From Microbispora hainanensis (GTDB lineage: Bacteria > Actinomycetota > Actinomycetes > Streptosporangiales > Streptosporangiaceae), in assembly GCF_036186745.1 (NCBI RefSeq), contig NZ_CP108086.1:5952001-6016000 (forward strand): a stretch of 64,000 nt of DNA, read 5' to 3'. Under the pieces are notes generated by a model. The model saw only the letters and a program-made list of their open reading frames with translations. It made no database searches and had not been told where the DNA came from. Of this stretch, positions 31,458 through 39,316 are shown piece by piece; within the stretch, counting starts at the first letter, position 1, and every line of letters begins with the position of its first letter. Both the position numbers and the translations under genes were made by a program.

Positions 31458-31901
31458 TTGGTGATCATCGCTCAGGAGACGGCGTTCGACGAGGCGGAGG
31501 TGTTCGAGCTCTACGACTCGGTCGGCTGGCACCCATGGACGCGCGATATCGCTCGGGTGTGCCGGAGCCTGGCCAACTCGCACCTGGTCATCACCGCCAG
31601 AGACGAGTCGGGCCGACTGCTCGGCCTGGCACGGACGGTGTCCGACGACGAGATCGTCTGTTATGTGCAGGAGCTGCTGGTCAATGCCCGGCACCACGGC
31701 AAGGGCGTCGGCCGCCGGCTGCTGGAGCACCTCAAGGACCGGTACGCGCATTGCCGCTACTTCGTCCTGACCACCGACCACGAATCCACTTCGGAAGGCC
31801 CCGCCAACCACGCCTTCTACCGCCGCCTCGGGCTGATCGAGCACCACGAGCAGGGCCTGTCGGCCTTCGGCCTGCGGGTGCGCGACCCGCGGAGCCTCTA
31901 G
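31458..31901 (+). CDS. GNAT-family N-acetyltransferase
   Basis: A 147-residue single-domain GNAT. The acetyl-CoA motif A is LLVNARHHGKGVGRRLL (about residues 74-90, R/Q-x-x-G-x-G/A pattern), and motif B is NHAFYRRLGLIEH. The acceptor is unknown. AGGGAGG lies 7 bases before a TTG at 31458 and 10 before a GTG at 31461; either could be the start. The spacer upstream contains a direct repeat of ATACGTCG, 2 bp apart (about 31417-31435). Confidence 0.88.
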   Translation: MVIIAQETAFDEAEVFELYDSVGWHPWTRDIARVCRSLANSHLVITARDESGRLLGLARTVSDDEIVCYVQELLVNARHHGKGVGRRLLEHLKDRYAHCRYFVLTTDHESTSEGPANHAFYRRLGLIEHHEQGLSAFGLRVRDPRSL

Positions 31902-32131
31902 GTCCTCCGGGCGCGTTCGCGCAGGAGCTCGACACGTACCTGGCTGTGCTGCCGGGAGGTGCCGGCGCGCCGTCGAGGAACCTTCGCCAGGCCGATCAGC
32001 CGGCCTGGGAGTCGCCCGGCAGGTCGTCCGGCCACACGCGCCCGGCGAGCCGGCCGCGCGGTCCCGGGACCCCACGTCGATGATCATCCGGTCGGCGACG
32101 AGGCCCTTGGTCTCGTCGAACGGACCTTCGG

Positions 32132-32638
32132 TCACCGGCGGGCGAGGCGCTCACGCTCGGCCCGCCGCCGCACCAGCTCCTCGACCGCGCTCGGCAGGGT
32201 CGTCTCGAAGTCGATCAGCTTCGCCCATGTCGGCGTCACCACGATCCTGACCATGCCGTCGTAGAGCGAGCGGACCTCGGCCTCCCATTCGACCCGCTGC
32301 TCGGGCGTCATCGTGTACGAGCCGTTCATCTGGAGGTACTCGTCCGGGATACCGTCGACGACGTCCAGTTGGGCCCGGCCGCGGATCAGCAGGATCCTGG
32401 GCGGGTGCACCTCGGTGTCGATCGTCAGGGCGACCATCGGGTTCTCGCGCAGGGCCGGGAGCTTCGGAGCGTTCTTCGTGGTGCACATGACGATCTCCGA
32501 TCCGTTCCAGGTGAACGCGATCGGGACGTTCCGGGGCGTGCCGTCCTTGGCCACGTAGGCCAGCCGGGTCACGTCGCGTGCCAGCAGCTCTCGGCTGATC
32601 GGCCGGTCCAGGATCTCGATGATCTCGCTCGCTCGCAT
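32132..32638 (-). CDS. Pyridoxamine-5'-phosphate-oxidase-fold (PPOX/FDOR) protein
   Basis: A 168-residue split-barrel protein that likely binds a flavin or F420 and carries out an oxidoreductase or storage role. Recognisable strands are VTRLAYVAKDGTPRNVPIAF, IVMCTTKNAPKLPALRENP, VALTIDTEVHPPRILLIRG, and a helical C-terminus ending in Arg-rich sequence. GGAGGG lies six bases before the ATG. Substrate unknown. The 230 bp downstream to the GNAT stop hold no gene I can support. Confidence 0.85.
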   Translation of the reverse strand: MRASEIIEILDRPISRELLARDVTRLAYVAKDGTPRNVPIAFTWNGSEIVMCTTKNAPKLPALRENPMVALTIDTEVHPPRILLIRGRAQLDVVDGIPDEYLQMNGSYTMTPEQRVEWEAEVRSLYDGMVRIVVTPTWAKLIDFETTLPSAVEELVRRRAERERLARR

Positions 32639-32904
32639 AGCCGTCCCTCCAGGGTCGTTGTCGTGATCCACCTCAGGGACGGAGCCGTCGGAGCATTCTC
32701 GACATCCGCCGGCCCCCGAATTCCCAACTTTTCCGGTGCCCACCGCCATGACAGCCCAGCCACACCGCCGAACCGGGCCGCCGCCGGCGTCATCAGGCTC
32801 GCGGCGCTTCCCTCGGCCGGTCAGGCCGGGTGAGATTGCGTGCCGTTCCCGCGGTCGCGCCGGGCCACGCGGTTCGTCTTGCATCAGCCGGGCCTGAACG
32901 GGGC

Positions 32905-33620
32905 TCAGCCGGGGGAGACGAAGCCCGACTCGTAGGCGGCGACCACCGCCTGCGTGCGGTCCCGAGCGTTCAGCTTGGTCAGGACGTTGTGCCGCCGCTC
33001 CTGCCGCGCCGATGTGATCCGGTGAGGGTCCGCCGACGACTCGCACCGACCTCGTTGCGCACACGCATCTCCAGGACGCGATCGCGGACGCCGGCGTCCA
33101 CCTCGATGGGGCCCGTGCCGTGCCGGATCGCGTTGGTCAGCGCCTCCTGCGCGACGCGGTAGGCCTCCCGGGAGATCACGGGAGGCACGCCGGACAGGTC
33201 GCCGAGCCTCCGGACGACCGGTCTGTCTCCGGTGACGGCGGCGTCGAGCAACGTGGGAAGGTCGTCGAGGGACGGCTCCGGCGAGGCCCGCCCCGCGCCC
33301 TCGCGCAGCACGCCGATGACGTGGTCGAGTTCGTCCAGCGCGTTGCGGGCGGAGGTCTCGATCGTCTCCAGCGCGACCCGGGCGGCCGCGGCCTCGAAGG
33401 CCCGGATCGGCAGGAGCAGCCCGGTCACGGCCACCGCGGGGAGCACTCCGATGAAGATCAACGGCTGCACCGGCAGCAGCGGATCGCCGGTCGGACGCCA
33501 CAACGCCGTCGCGACCTCTCCGGCCATCATGTAGGGCATGAGCAGCGCCCCGCCGACGATCAGGCAGGCTCACCTGCGGTAGGTCACGCCGTCGAACAGC
33601 GGGGCGAGGACGCGGTTCAC
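32905..33620 (-). pseudogene. Two-component histidine kinase fused by deletions to a LuxR response-regulator tail
   Basis: The minus strand starts at a GTG (33620) with VNRVLAPLFDGVTYRR, then a TGA at 33572-33570 where relatives have Trp. The frame resumes with membrane sequence (LIVGGALLMPYMM, LIFIGVLPAVAVTGLLLP). It then jumps straight to ARVALETIETSARNALDELD: the H-box helix with the phospho-accepting His is missing. The ATPase region starts (EALTNAIRHGTG, VDAGVRDRVLEMRVRNEVG) and stops short. In another frame the last residues of a NarL/LuxR regulator follow (HNVLTKLNARDRTQAVVAAY, ESGFVSPG). There are therefore at least one nonsense mutation and two deletions. It is not functional. Confidence 0.8.
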
Positions 33621-33663
33621 GGTCCGATGGTCTCGCACGCGCCGCGAGCACCGTGCCGTACGG

Positions 33664-34977
33664 TCACGGCTTGTGGACAAGGATCCGCCAGCCGTGTGCG
33701 GGCACGAGAGCGGGATCCCCGTCCGCCCCGCCCGCACCGGCGCAGCCGTCCGCCACGGTCAGGCCGGAGACGTCCACCGGGAAGCGGTAGGCGTCGTCGC
33801 CGATGTTGAGCAGCGTGACGACGTCCCCCTCCGGTCCCTGGCTGCGCAGCGCGAGGGCTCGGTTGGCGACGTGCTCGGCCTTCGTATGCGCCCGGACCAG
33901 CCAGGGGTGCCGGCGGCGCAGGCCGACCAGCCGCTGGTGCAGCCGGTAGACGGGCATGCCGTCCGGCGGCAGGTCGCCCGGGTCGTCGGGGAAGGCGGGC
34001 CGGATCGCGTCGTCGCCCCCGGCGCGTTCCTCCTTGATCCCGAGGAACGCCTGCTCGTCGCCGTAATAGAGGCTCGGCACCCCGCCCACCGTCAGCAGGA
34101 CGGCCAGCGCGTGCCCCAGGTGACGGGGATCGGTGAGTCTGCTGGCCAGGCGCGTCACGTCGTGGTTGCCGACGAACGTCATCGGCGCGAACACCTCCAG
34201 CAGCCGGTTGTGCCGGTCGAGCGCCCAGGCGAGCTCGAAGAAGTTGCCGTCGTTCAGCGAGCTCCAGATGGCCTTCCAGAGCTCGTACTGCGTGACCGAG
34301 TCGAGCCCGCCCTCGGTCACGTACGCCGTGTAGTCGCCGTGGATCACCTCGCCGACGAACCAGGCGTCCGGATGCTCCCGCCGCACCCGGGTGACGGCCT
34401 CCCGCCAGAAGGCGCGCGGCACCGCGTAGGCCGCGTCGAGCCGCCAGCCGGACGCGCCGCGGTCGAGCCAGTGGCCCATCACTCGTACGACGTAGTCGAG
34501 GACGGCGGGCTCCGCGTGGTTCAGCGCCACGAGGTGGTCGTGGCCCTCGAACACGGCGAAGCCGCCCGCGCCGTCACCGGGACGGAACCAGCGGGCGGCG
34601 GGGGAGTCCGGCCCCTCCGCGAGCGCCCGCGCGAAGACCGGAAACCCCCTGCCCACGTGGTTGAAGACGCCGTCGAGCAGGACCCGCAGCCCGCGCCGCC
34701 GCGCCTGCGCCACCAGGTGGTCGAAGTCGTCGTCGTCCCCGAGCCGGGGATCGACGCGGAAATGGTCCACCGTGTCATATCCGTGCGTCTCGGACGCGAA
34801 GATCGGGCCGAGCTGGAGACCGGAACAGCCGAGGTTCACGACGTAGTCGAGCCAGTTCTCCAGACGCCGCAGCCGATGCGAGACCGGCGCTCCCTCGGGC
34901 GGCGCCGTCAACGGGGCGCCGGTGAAACCCAGCGGGTAGACATGCCACCAGATCGCGTGGTCGCTCCACGACGTCAC
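33664..34977 (-). CDS. Alpha-amylase-family glycoside hydrolase (GH13)
   Basis: A 437-residue cytoplasmic GH13 enzyme without a signal peptide. The four conserved regions are present: GVFNHVG (about residue 103), GWRLDAAYAVP (nucleophile Asp), WFVGEVIHGDY (acid/base Glu) and TFVGNHDVTR (transition-state Asp). A short C-terminal beta domain (VVTLLNIGDDAYRFPVDVSG) ends it. The length suits a maltodextrin- or oligosaccharide-acting amylase, glucosidase or transglycosylase; exact specificity is not readable. The GTG start has GAGGAG five bases upstream. Confidence 0.93.
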   Translation of the reverse strand: MTSWSDHAIWWHVYPLGFTGAPLTAPPEGAPVSHRLRRLENWLDYVVNLGCSGLQLGPIFASETHGYDTVDHFRVDPRLGDDDDFDHLVAQARRRGLRVLLDGVFNHVGRGFPVFARALAEGPDSPAARWFRPGDGAGGFAVFEGHDHLVALNHAEPAVLDYVVRVMGHWLDRGASGWRLDAAYAVPRAFWREAVTRVRREHPDAWFVGEVIHGDYTAYVTEGGLDSVTQYELWKAIWSSLNDGNFFELAWALDRHNRLLEVFAPMTFVGNHDVTRLASRLTDPRHLGHALAVLLTVGGVPSLYYGDEQAFLGIKEERAGGDDAIRPAFPDDPGDLPPDGMPVYRLHQRLVGLRRRHPWLVRAHTKAEHVANRALALRSQGPEGDVVTLLNIGDDAYRFPVDVSGLTVADGCAGAGGADGDPALVPAHGWRILVHKP

Positions 34978-35127
34978 ATCAGCTCCTCACCGTTCGTCCC
35001 TCTGATCACAGTGTCGTCGTCGCCGCCCCCTCCCGCGTCGCCGCCCCCTCCACCCGGGCTGCCCGCCGCCCGATAGGCTCGCTCGTCGGATCCGTCAAAT
35101 GGATACAAAAAGGGGGAATGGAGCCAT

Positions 35128-35895
35128 ATGGGTGCCGGACAGGTGGTGCTCCTGCTTCTCGCCGCCGTGGCCGCCGGATGGGTGGACGCCGTAGTGGGCG
35201 GGGGAGGACTGCTCCAGCTTCCGGTGCTGCTGCTGGCCGGTCTCACCCCGGTCCAGGCGCTGGCGACGAACAAGTCCGCCGCGATCTTCGGGACGGGTTC
35301 GGCCGCCATCACCTACGCGAGCAAGACGAAGCTCGACCGGGCGGTGGCGGTGCCGGCCGCGGCGCTCGCGGTCGCCTTCGCCGGCCTCGGCGCCGCCTCG
35401 GCGGCGCTGCTCGACGCGGACGTGCTGAAGCCGCTGGTGATGGTCGTGCTGCTCGGCGTGGGGGCGTTCGTGACGCTGCGGCCGGGGTTCGGCCGCCTGC
35501 CCCACCCGCAGTTGCGTACGGGTGCCCGGGTGGTGACGGGGGTCGCGGTCGCGGGCGTCGGCATCGCCTACTACGACGGCATCGTGGGGCCGGGCACCGG
35601 CACGTTCCTGCTCATCGCGTTCACCTCGATCCTCGGGATGGACTTCGTCCACGCGTCCGCCACGGCGAAGGTCGTCAACACCGGCACCAACCTCGGGGCG
35701 CTCGTCGTCTTCGCCGCGCAGGGCCACGTGGTGTGGGCGCTCGGCCTGGGGATGGCCGTCTGCAACATCGCCGGAGCGCAGATCGGCGCGCGCATGGCGC
35801 TCAACCGGGGAGCGGGGTTCGTCCGCGTCGTCCTGCTGTGCGTGGTTGCCGCCCTGGTCGCCAAGCTCGGGTACGACCAGTTCCTCAGTCGATGA
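35128..35895 (+). CDS. TauE/SafE-family membrane protein
   Basis: A 255-residue, about eight-helix permease of the sulfite-exporter TauE/SafE family. The two half-motifs are GWVDAVVGGGGLLQLPVLLL with ALATNKSAAIFG (N-half) and YYDGIVGPGTGTFLLIAF with ASATAKVVNTGTNLGAL (C-half). Members move sulfite, sulfoacetate or other organosulfonates, or have unknown cargo. GGAG lies in front of the ATG. A second member of the family is encoded at 44961-45713. Confidence 0.92.
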   Translation: MGAGQVVLLLLAAVAAGWVDAVVGGGGLLQLPVLLLAGLTPVQALATNKSAAIFGTGSAAITYASKTKLDRAVAVPAAALAVAFAGLGAASAALLDADVLKPLVMVVLLGVGAFVTLRPGFGRLPHPQLRTGARVVTGVAVAGVGIAYYDGIVGPGTGTFLLIAFTSILGMDFVHASATAKVVNTGTNLGALVVFAAQGHVVWALGLGMAVCNIAGAQIGARMALNRGAGFVRVVLLCVVAALVAKLGYDQFLSR

Positions 35896-35989
35896 GATCG
35901 CCCGACCTGCGAGCCGACGCGATCCCGCGTGTCGTCGCGGCAGCGTCGGCGTGACTGGCAACTCGACCGTGTCTGCCCGGTTTGCGGCG

Positions 35990-37015
35990 TCAGGGCGCGG
36001 CGGGCGTGGGTTCGACCACGACCTTGAGCCCGCGCCGGGACACGGCGGCTGAGAAGGCGTCCGGCGTCGCCGCGAGCGGGAAGCGGTCGGTGACCAGGGA
36101 CGACACGTCCACGGACCCGTTCTCGACGAGGCGGATCGCCCGGGGATAGGTGAGGTTCATCCGCCGGACCAGCGCGAGCGTGAGGCCCTTGCGCCGGGCC
36201 AGCGACGCGGGGAACGACGTGCGGTCCTCGTCGGGGATGCCGGCCAGCACGACCCGGCCGCCGGGCCGCGCCGCGGTCATGGCCGTGCGCACCGCGTCGT
36301 CGTTGCCCGCCACCTCGAAGGCCACCCGTACGCCGAGGCCGTCGAGCCCGTCGCTATCGGTCCATGCGGCCGGTCCCGCGTCCTCCGGGGACAGGGCGTG
36401 GTCGGCGCCGAGCCGCAGGGCGGCCGCGCGGCGGTGCGGCAGGGGATCGACGGCGATCACGGTCGAGGCGCCGGTGAGCCGGGCGAGCTGGATGACCAGC
36501 AGCCCGATCGGCCCGCAGCCGACGACGGCGACGGGCGCCCCGAGCCCCACGTGTGCCAGATCCACGGCGTGGATCGCCACACCGAGCGGTTCGAGCATGG
36601 CCCCATCCGCGGCGGAGAGCGCGTCGGGCAGCGGGTGCAGCAGGTCGTCGGGCCAGGCGAGATACTCGCGCAGGCCGCCGTCGAGCGTGCCATGCCCGGC
36701 GAAGCGGACGTCCGGGCACAGGTTGCCATATCCCGTCGCGCACACCACGCACCGGCCGCAGGGGATGGCGGGATCGACCGCGACCCGCGTGCCGTGACGT
36801 GGGCCGCCCTCGATCACTCCGGCGATCTCGTGCCCCACGACGAGCGGATCGTCCAGCACCGCGTCGCCGATGCCGCCCTCGGAATACCAGTGCAGGTCGG
36901 AGCCGCACAGGCCGACGGCGGTGACCCGCACGAGGCTCTCGCCGGGCCCGGGCTGTGGGCGAGGTTCCTCGGACAGCCGGATGTCGCCCACCTTGTGCAG
37001 CCGGGCTGCCCTCAC
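35990..37015 (-). CDS. Zinc-dependent polyol/alcohol dehydrogenase (MDR family; sorbitol/L-idonate dehydrogenase-like)
   Basis: A 341-residue medium-chain dehydrogenase. The catalytic zinc site is GLCGSDLHWYSEGGIGD with GHEIAGVI. The structural zinc loop CGRCVVCATGYGNLC has all four cysteines. The NAD site is VVGCGPIGLLVIQLAR. HWYSEGG is characteristic of sorbitol/L-idonate dehydrogenases, so oxidation of a polyol or sugar acid is likely. GTG at 37015 is the probable start; no ATG is available. It is divergent from the sugar ABC cluster across a 900-bp spacer that holds a minisatellite and LacI-type sites. Confidence 0.9.
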   Translation of the reverse strand: MRAARLHKVGDIRLSEEPRPQPGPGESLVRVTAVGLCGSDLHWYSEGGIGDAVLDDPLVVGHEIAGVIEGGPRHGTRVAVDPAIPCGRCVVCATGYGNLCPDVRFAGHGTLDGGLREYLAWPDDLLHPLPDALSAADGAMLEPLGVAIHAVDLAHVGLGAPVAVVGCGPIGLLVIQLARLTGASTVIAVDPLPHRRAAALRLGADHALSPEDAGPAAWTDSDGLDGLGVRVAFEVAGNDDAVRTAMTAARPGGRVVLAGIPDEDRTSFPASLARRKGLTLALVRRMNLTYPRAIRLVENGSVDVSSLVTDRFPLAATPDAFSAAVSRRGLKVVVEPTPAAP

Positions 37016-37279
37016 GGCCTGGTCCCTCGCGTCATCGCCGCTCCCCCTTGATCCGTCCGTTTTCTTGATCGTAACCCCGCGCCCGATCCGGACGTACGGC
37101 ACCTGCCGCCGCCGGCTCGACGCATCGAGCCGGGTCACGTGTGCTGCGGACGGGCGCGTACGGCCGGGCGGGGCGGTGCTGCGGCCGGCGGCCGGGATGG
37201 CCGGGGACGTGCCCGGCGTGTGGTGGGGAAACGGCGGCCCCTCTTCGGTGGAGCTGCGGAGAGCTTCGAGCGGAGATGT

Positions 37280-37441
37280 GGGAACAGCGGGAACAGCGGG
37301 AACAGAGGGAACAGCGGGAACAGCGGGAACAGCGGGAACAGAGGGAACAGAGGGAACAGCGGGAACAGCGGGAACAGCGGGAACAGAGGGAACAGCGGGA
37401 ACAGCGGGAACAGCGGGAACAGAGGGAACAGCGGGAACAGC
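37280..37441. repeat. Minisatellite: 18 units of GGGAACAGM (9 bp)
   Basis: Eighteen 9-bp units, each GGGAACAGC or GGGAACAGA, are uninterrupted. The last base follows the order C C A C C C A A C C C A C C C A C C, so a four-unit (36-bp) higher-order period is visible for much of it. It lies in the spacer and ends 4 bp before a LacI-type palindrome. Confidence 0.97.
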
Positions 37442-37445
37442 GGAC

Positions 37446-37461
37446 GGGAGAGCGCTTTCCC
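37446..37461. promoter_or_regulatory. LacI-type operator, imperfect copy
   Basis: GGGAGAGCGCTTTCCC is a near-palindrome (one mismatched pair) sharing GAGAGCGCT with the two perfect sites at 37618 and 43986. It immediately follows the minisatellite. Confidence 0.55.
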
Positions 37462-37584
37462 AGAGCGTGAAGCCTGACGGCCGCCCTGTCAAGGCCGGCG
37501 CTCAACACCGGGGAAACCTGCAGGTCATCTAGGAGAAACCGAACCGGGCCGGTCGGCCGTGCGGGTGCGGCGGAGGATCGCCCC

Positions 37585-37637
37585 TTGACACTCTCCGCCT
37601 TCCGCGACACTCTCCTGCTTGGAGAGCGCTCTCCAAG
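37585..37637 (+). promoter_or_regulatory. Promoter and perfect LacI operator of the sugar ABC operon
   Basis: TTGACA at 37585-37590, a 17-nt spacer and CACTCT at 37608-37613 could be the promoter. Just downstream, CTTGGAGAGCGCTCTCCAAG (37618-37637) is a perfect 20-bp palindrome, placed to block transcription. Its core matches the site before lacI and resembles CebR-type boxes of cellobiose clusters. Confidence 0.75.
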
Positions 37638-37919
37638 CCGACGGCGGTGAGGAGAGCCGGTGCTCGCCTGGCCGGCACCCCCTCACCTGGGACGACTCCC
37701 GCGGCGGCGGGGCCGTCCGCAGTGCTGCCGCAGGACCGCGCTGTGACGGCGCGCTGTTCGTCGGCACGCGTTGCCACGACGCGCGCAGTTCATCGGCGTG
37801 CGCTGTGACGGCTCGTGCCGTCCGGAACCGGGCCGTCACCGGCGTGAGGACTGTTCACCCCCCAGGCCGCCCCGCCCTCACGGGCGGGCGGTCGCACCGC
37901 AAGAGTGAGGACAACACCC

Positions 37920-39239
37920 GTGCGCAGACGCAAGCCATATCTCTTCGCCGTCACCGGAGCCCTCGTGCTCGCCGCGACGGCCTGCGGCGCCGACGACTCG
38001 TCGTCCACGGCCGGCTCGGCCGGTGGGAGCGCGGCCCAGACGATCACCTACTGGGCGTCCAACCAGGGCACCAGCCTGGAGAACGACAAGGAGGTGCTCA
38101 CGCCCGAGCTGGACAGGTTCACCAAGGAGACCGGGATCAAGGTGAACCTGGAGGTCGTCCCGTGGGCCGACCTGCTCAACAGGATCCTCGCCGCGACCAC
38201 GTCGGGCAAGGGCCCGGACGTCGTCAACATCGGCAACACCTGGTCGGCCTCGCTGCAGGCGACCGGGGCGTTCGTGCCCTGGGACGACGCACTGCTCAAG
38301 ACGCTCGGCGGCAAGGAGCGCTTCCTCGGCCCCAGCCTCGCCGCGACCGGCGCCCCCGGCCAGCCGCCCACCGCCGTGCCGATCTACGGCATGACCTACG
38401 GCCTCTTCTACAACAAGAAGATGTTCAAGGAGGCCGGCATCGACAAGCCGCCGGCGACCTGGGACGAGCTGATCGCGGACGGCAAGAAGCTGACCAAGGA
38501 CGGCAAGTGGGGCCTGGCGGTCGAGGGCGCGAGCGTCAGCGAGAACTCCCACCACGCCTTCATCTTCGGCCAGCAACACGGCGCGGAGCTGTTCGACGCC
38601 TCCGGCAAGCCGCAGTTCGACTCCGACCAGGAGGTCGCGGCCATCAAGCAGTACCTCGACCTGATGGCCGTCCACAAGATCGTCAACCCGAGCAACGCAG
38701 AGTATGCCAACGGCACCGAGGCGGTGCAGGACTTCGTCTCCGGCAAGGCCGGCATGCTGATGTGGCAGTCGATCGCCACCCAGCTCAAGCAGGCCGGCTG
38801 GACCGAGGACGACTACGGCCTTGCCCCGATCCCGCTGCCCGACCCGTCGCAGGGCGGCAAGCAGGTCAACGCGATGGTCGCCGGCATCAACCTCGCCGTG
38901 TTCAAGACGGCCGCCAACAAGGACGGGGCACTGAAGTTCGCCCAGTTCATGACGTCGAAGCAGACCCAGCAGAACCTCAACAAGGCGTACGGCTCGCTGC
39001 CGACCGTCACGGACGCCTACGACGACCCGGCGTTCGAGAGCGAGACGATCAAGACGTTCCAGCAGATCCTGTCCAGCACGGCCGCGCCGCTGCCGCAGGT
39101 GGCGCAGGAGAGCCAGTTCGAGACGCTCGTGGGCAACGCGATGAACCAGCTGTTCGCCGACGTCGCGAGCGGCAAGCCGGTCACCGCCGATGCCGTCAAG
39201 GCGAAGCTGACCGAGGCCGACCAGCAGATGGGCGGCTGA
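37920..39239 (+). CDS. Sugar ABC transporter substrate-binding lipoprotein
   Basis: A 439-residue family-1 solute-binding protein. The signal peptide starts RRRKPYLFAVTGALVLAA with lipobox ATAC (Cys about 22), so it is a lipoprotein. Binding-protein marks are TYWASNQG, IKVNLEVVPWADLLNRI, GKGPDVVNIGNTW, YGLFYNKKMFKEAG and AGINLAVFKTA. With the two permeases and GH1 downstream it should bind beta-glucosides or cello-oligosaccharides (inference). No ATPase gene is in the cluster; a shared MsiK-type ATPase is usual in actinomycetes. GTG 37920 is preferred; GTG 37905 is possible. Confidence 0.9.
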   Translation: MRRRKPYLFAVTGALVLAATACGADDSSSTAGSAGGSAAQTITYWASNQGTSLENDKEVLTPELDRFTKETGIKVNLEVVPWADLLNRILAATTSGKGPDVVNIGNTWSASLQATGAFVPWDDALLKTLGGKERFLGPSLAATGAPGQPPTAVPIYGMTYGLFYNKKMFKEAGIDKPPATWDELIADGKKLTKDGKWGLAVEGASVSENSHHAFIFGQQHGAELFDASGKPQFDSDQEVAAIKQYLDLMAVHKIVNPSNAEYANGTEAVQDFVSGKAGMLMWQSIATQLKQAGWTEDDYGLAPIPLPDPSQGGKQVNAMVAGINLAVFKTAANKDGALKFAQFMTSKQTQQNLNKAYGSLPTVTDAYDDPAFESETIKTFQQILSSTAAPLPQVAQESQFETLVGNAMNQLFADVASGKPVTADAVKAKLTEADQQMGG

Positions 39240-39316
39240 GCGGCCCGGTGACCCGGCGCCGGGCGGAGCCTCCGCCCGGCGCCCCGACGCAGACCCTCGA
39301 CATCGAGAGGAAGTCC

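Larger units (their letters stand above)
37016..37919. other. 900-bp intergenic region between the dehydrogenase and sugar ABC genes
   Basis: I see no credible gene in any frame. The region holds the 18-unit 9-bp minisatellite, two LacI-type palindromes and a candidate promoter (listed separately). At 37731-37820 GTGACGGC-type words recur (CTGTGACGGCGCGC, GCTGTGACGGCTCG). The long open frames that cross it come from repeat composition. Confidence 0.8.

Noticed and set aside
31902-32131. Possible gene or fragment between GNAT and the PPOX gene
   Set aside because: A minus-strand stretch (GLVADRMIIDVG) looks protein-like but is short, lacks a start and belongs to no family I recognise.
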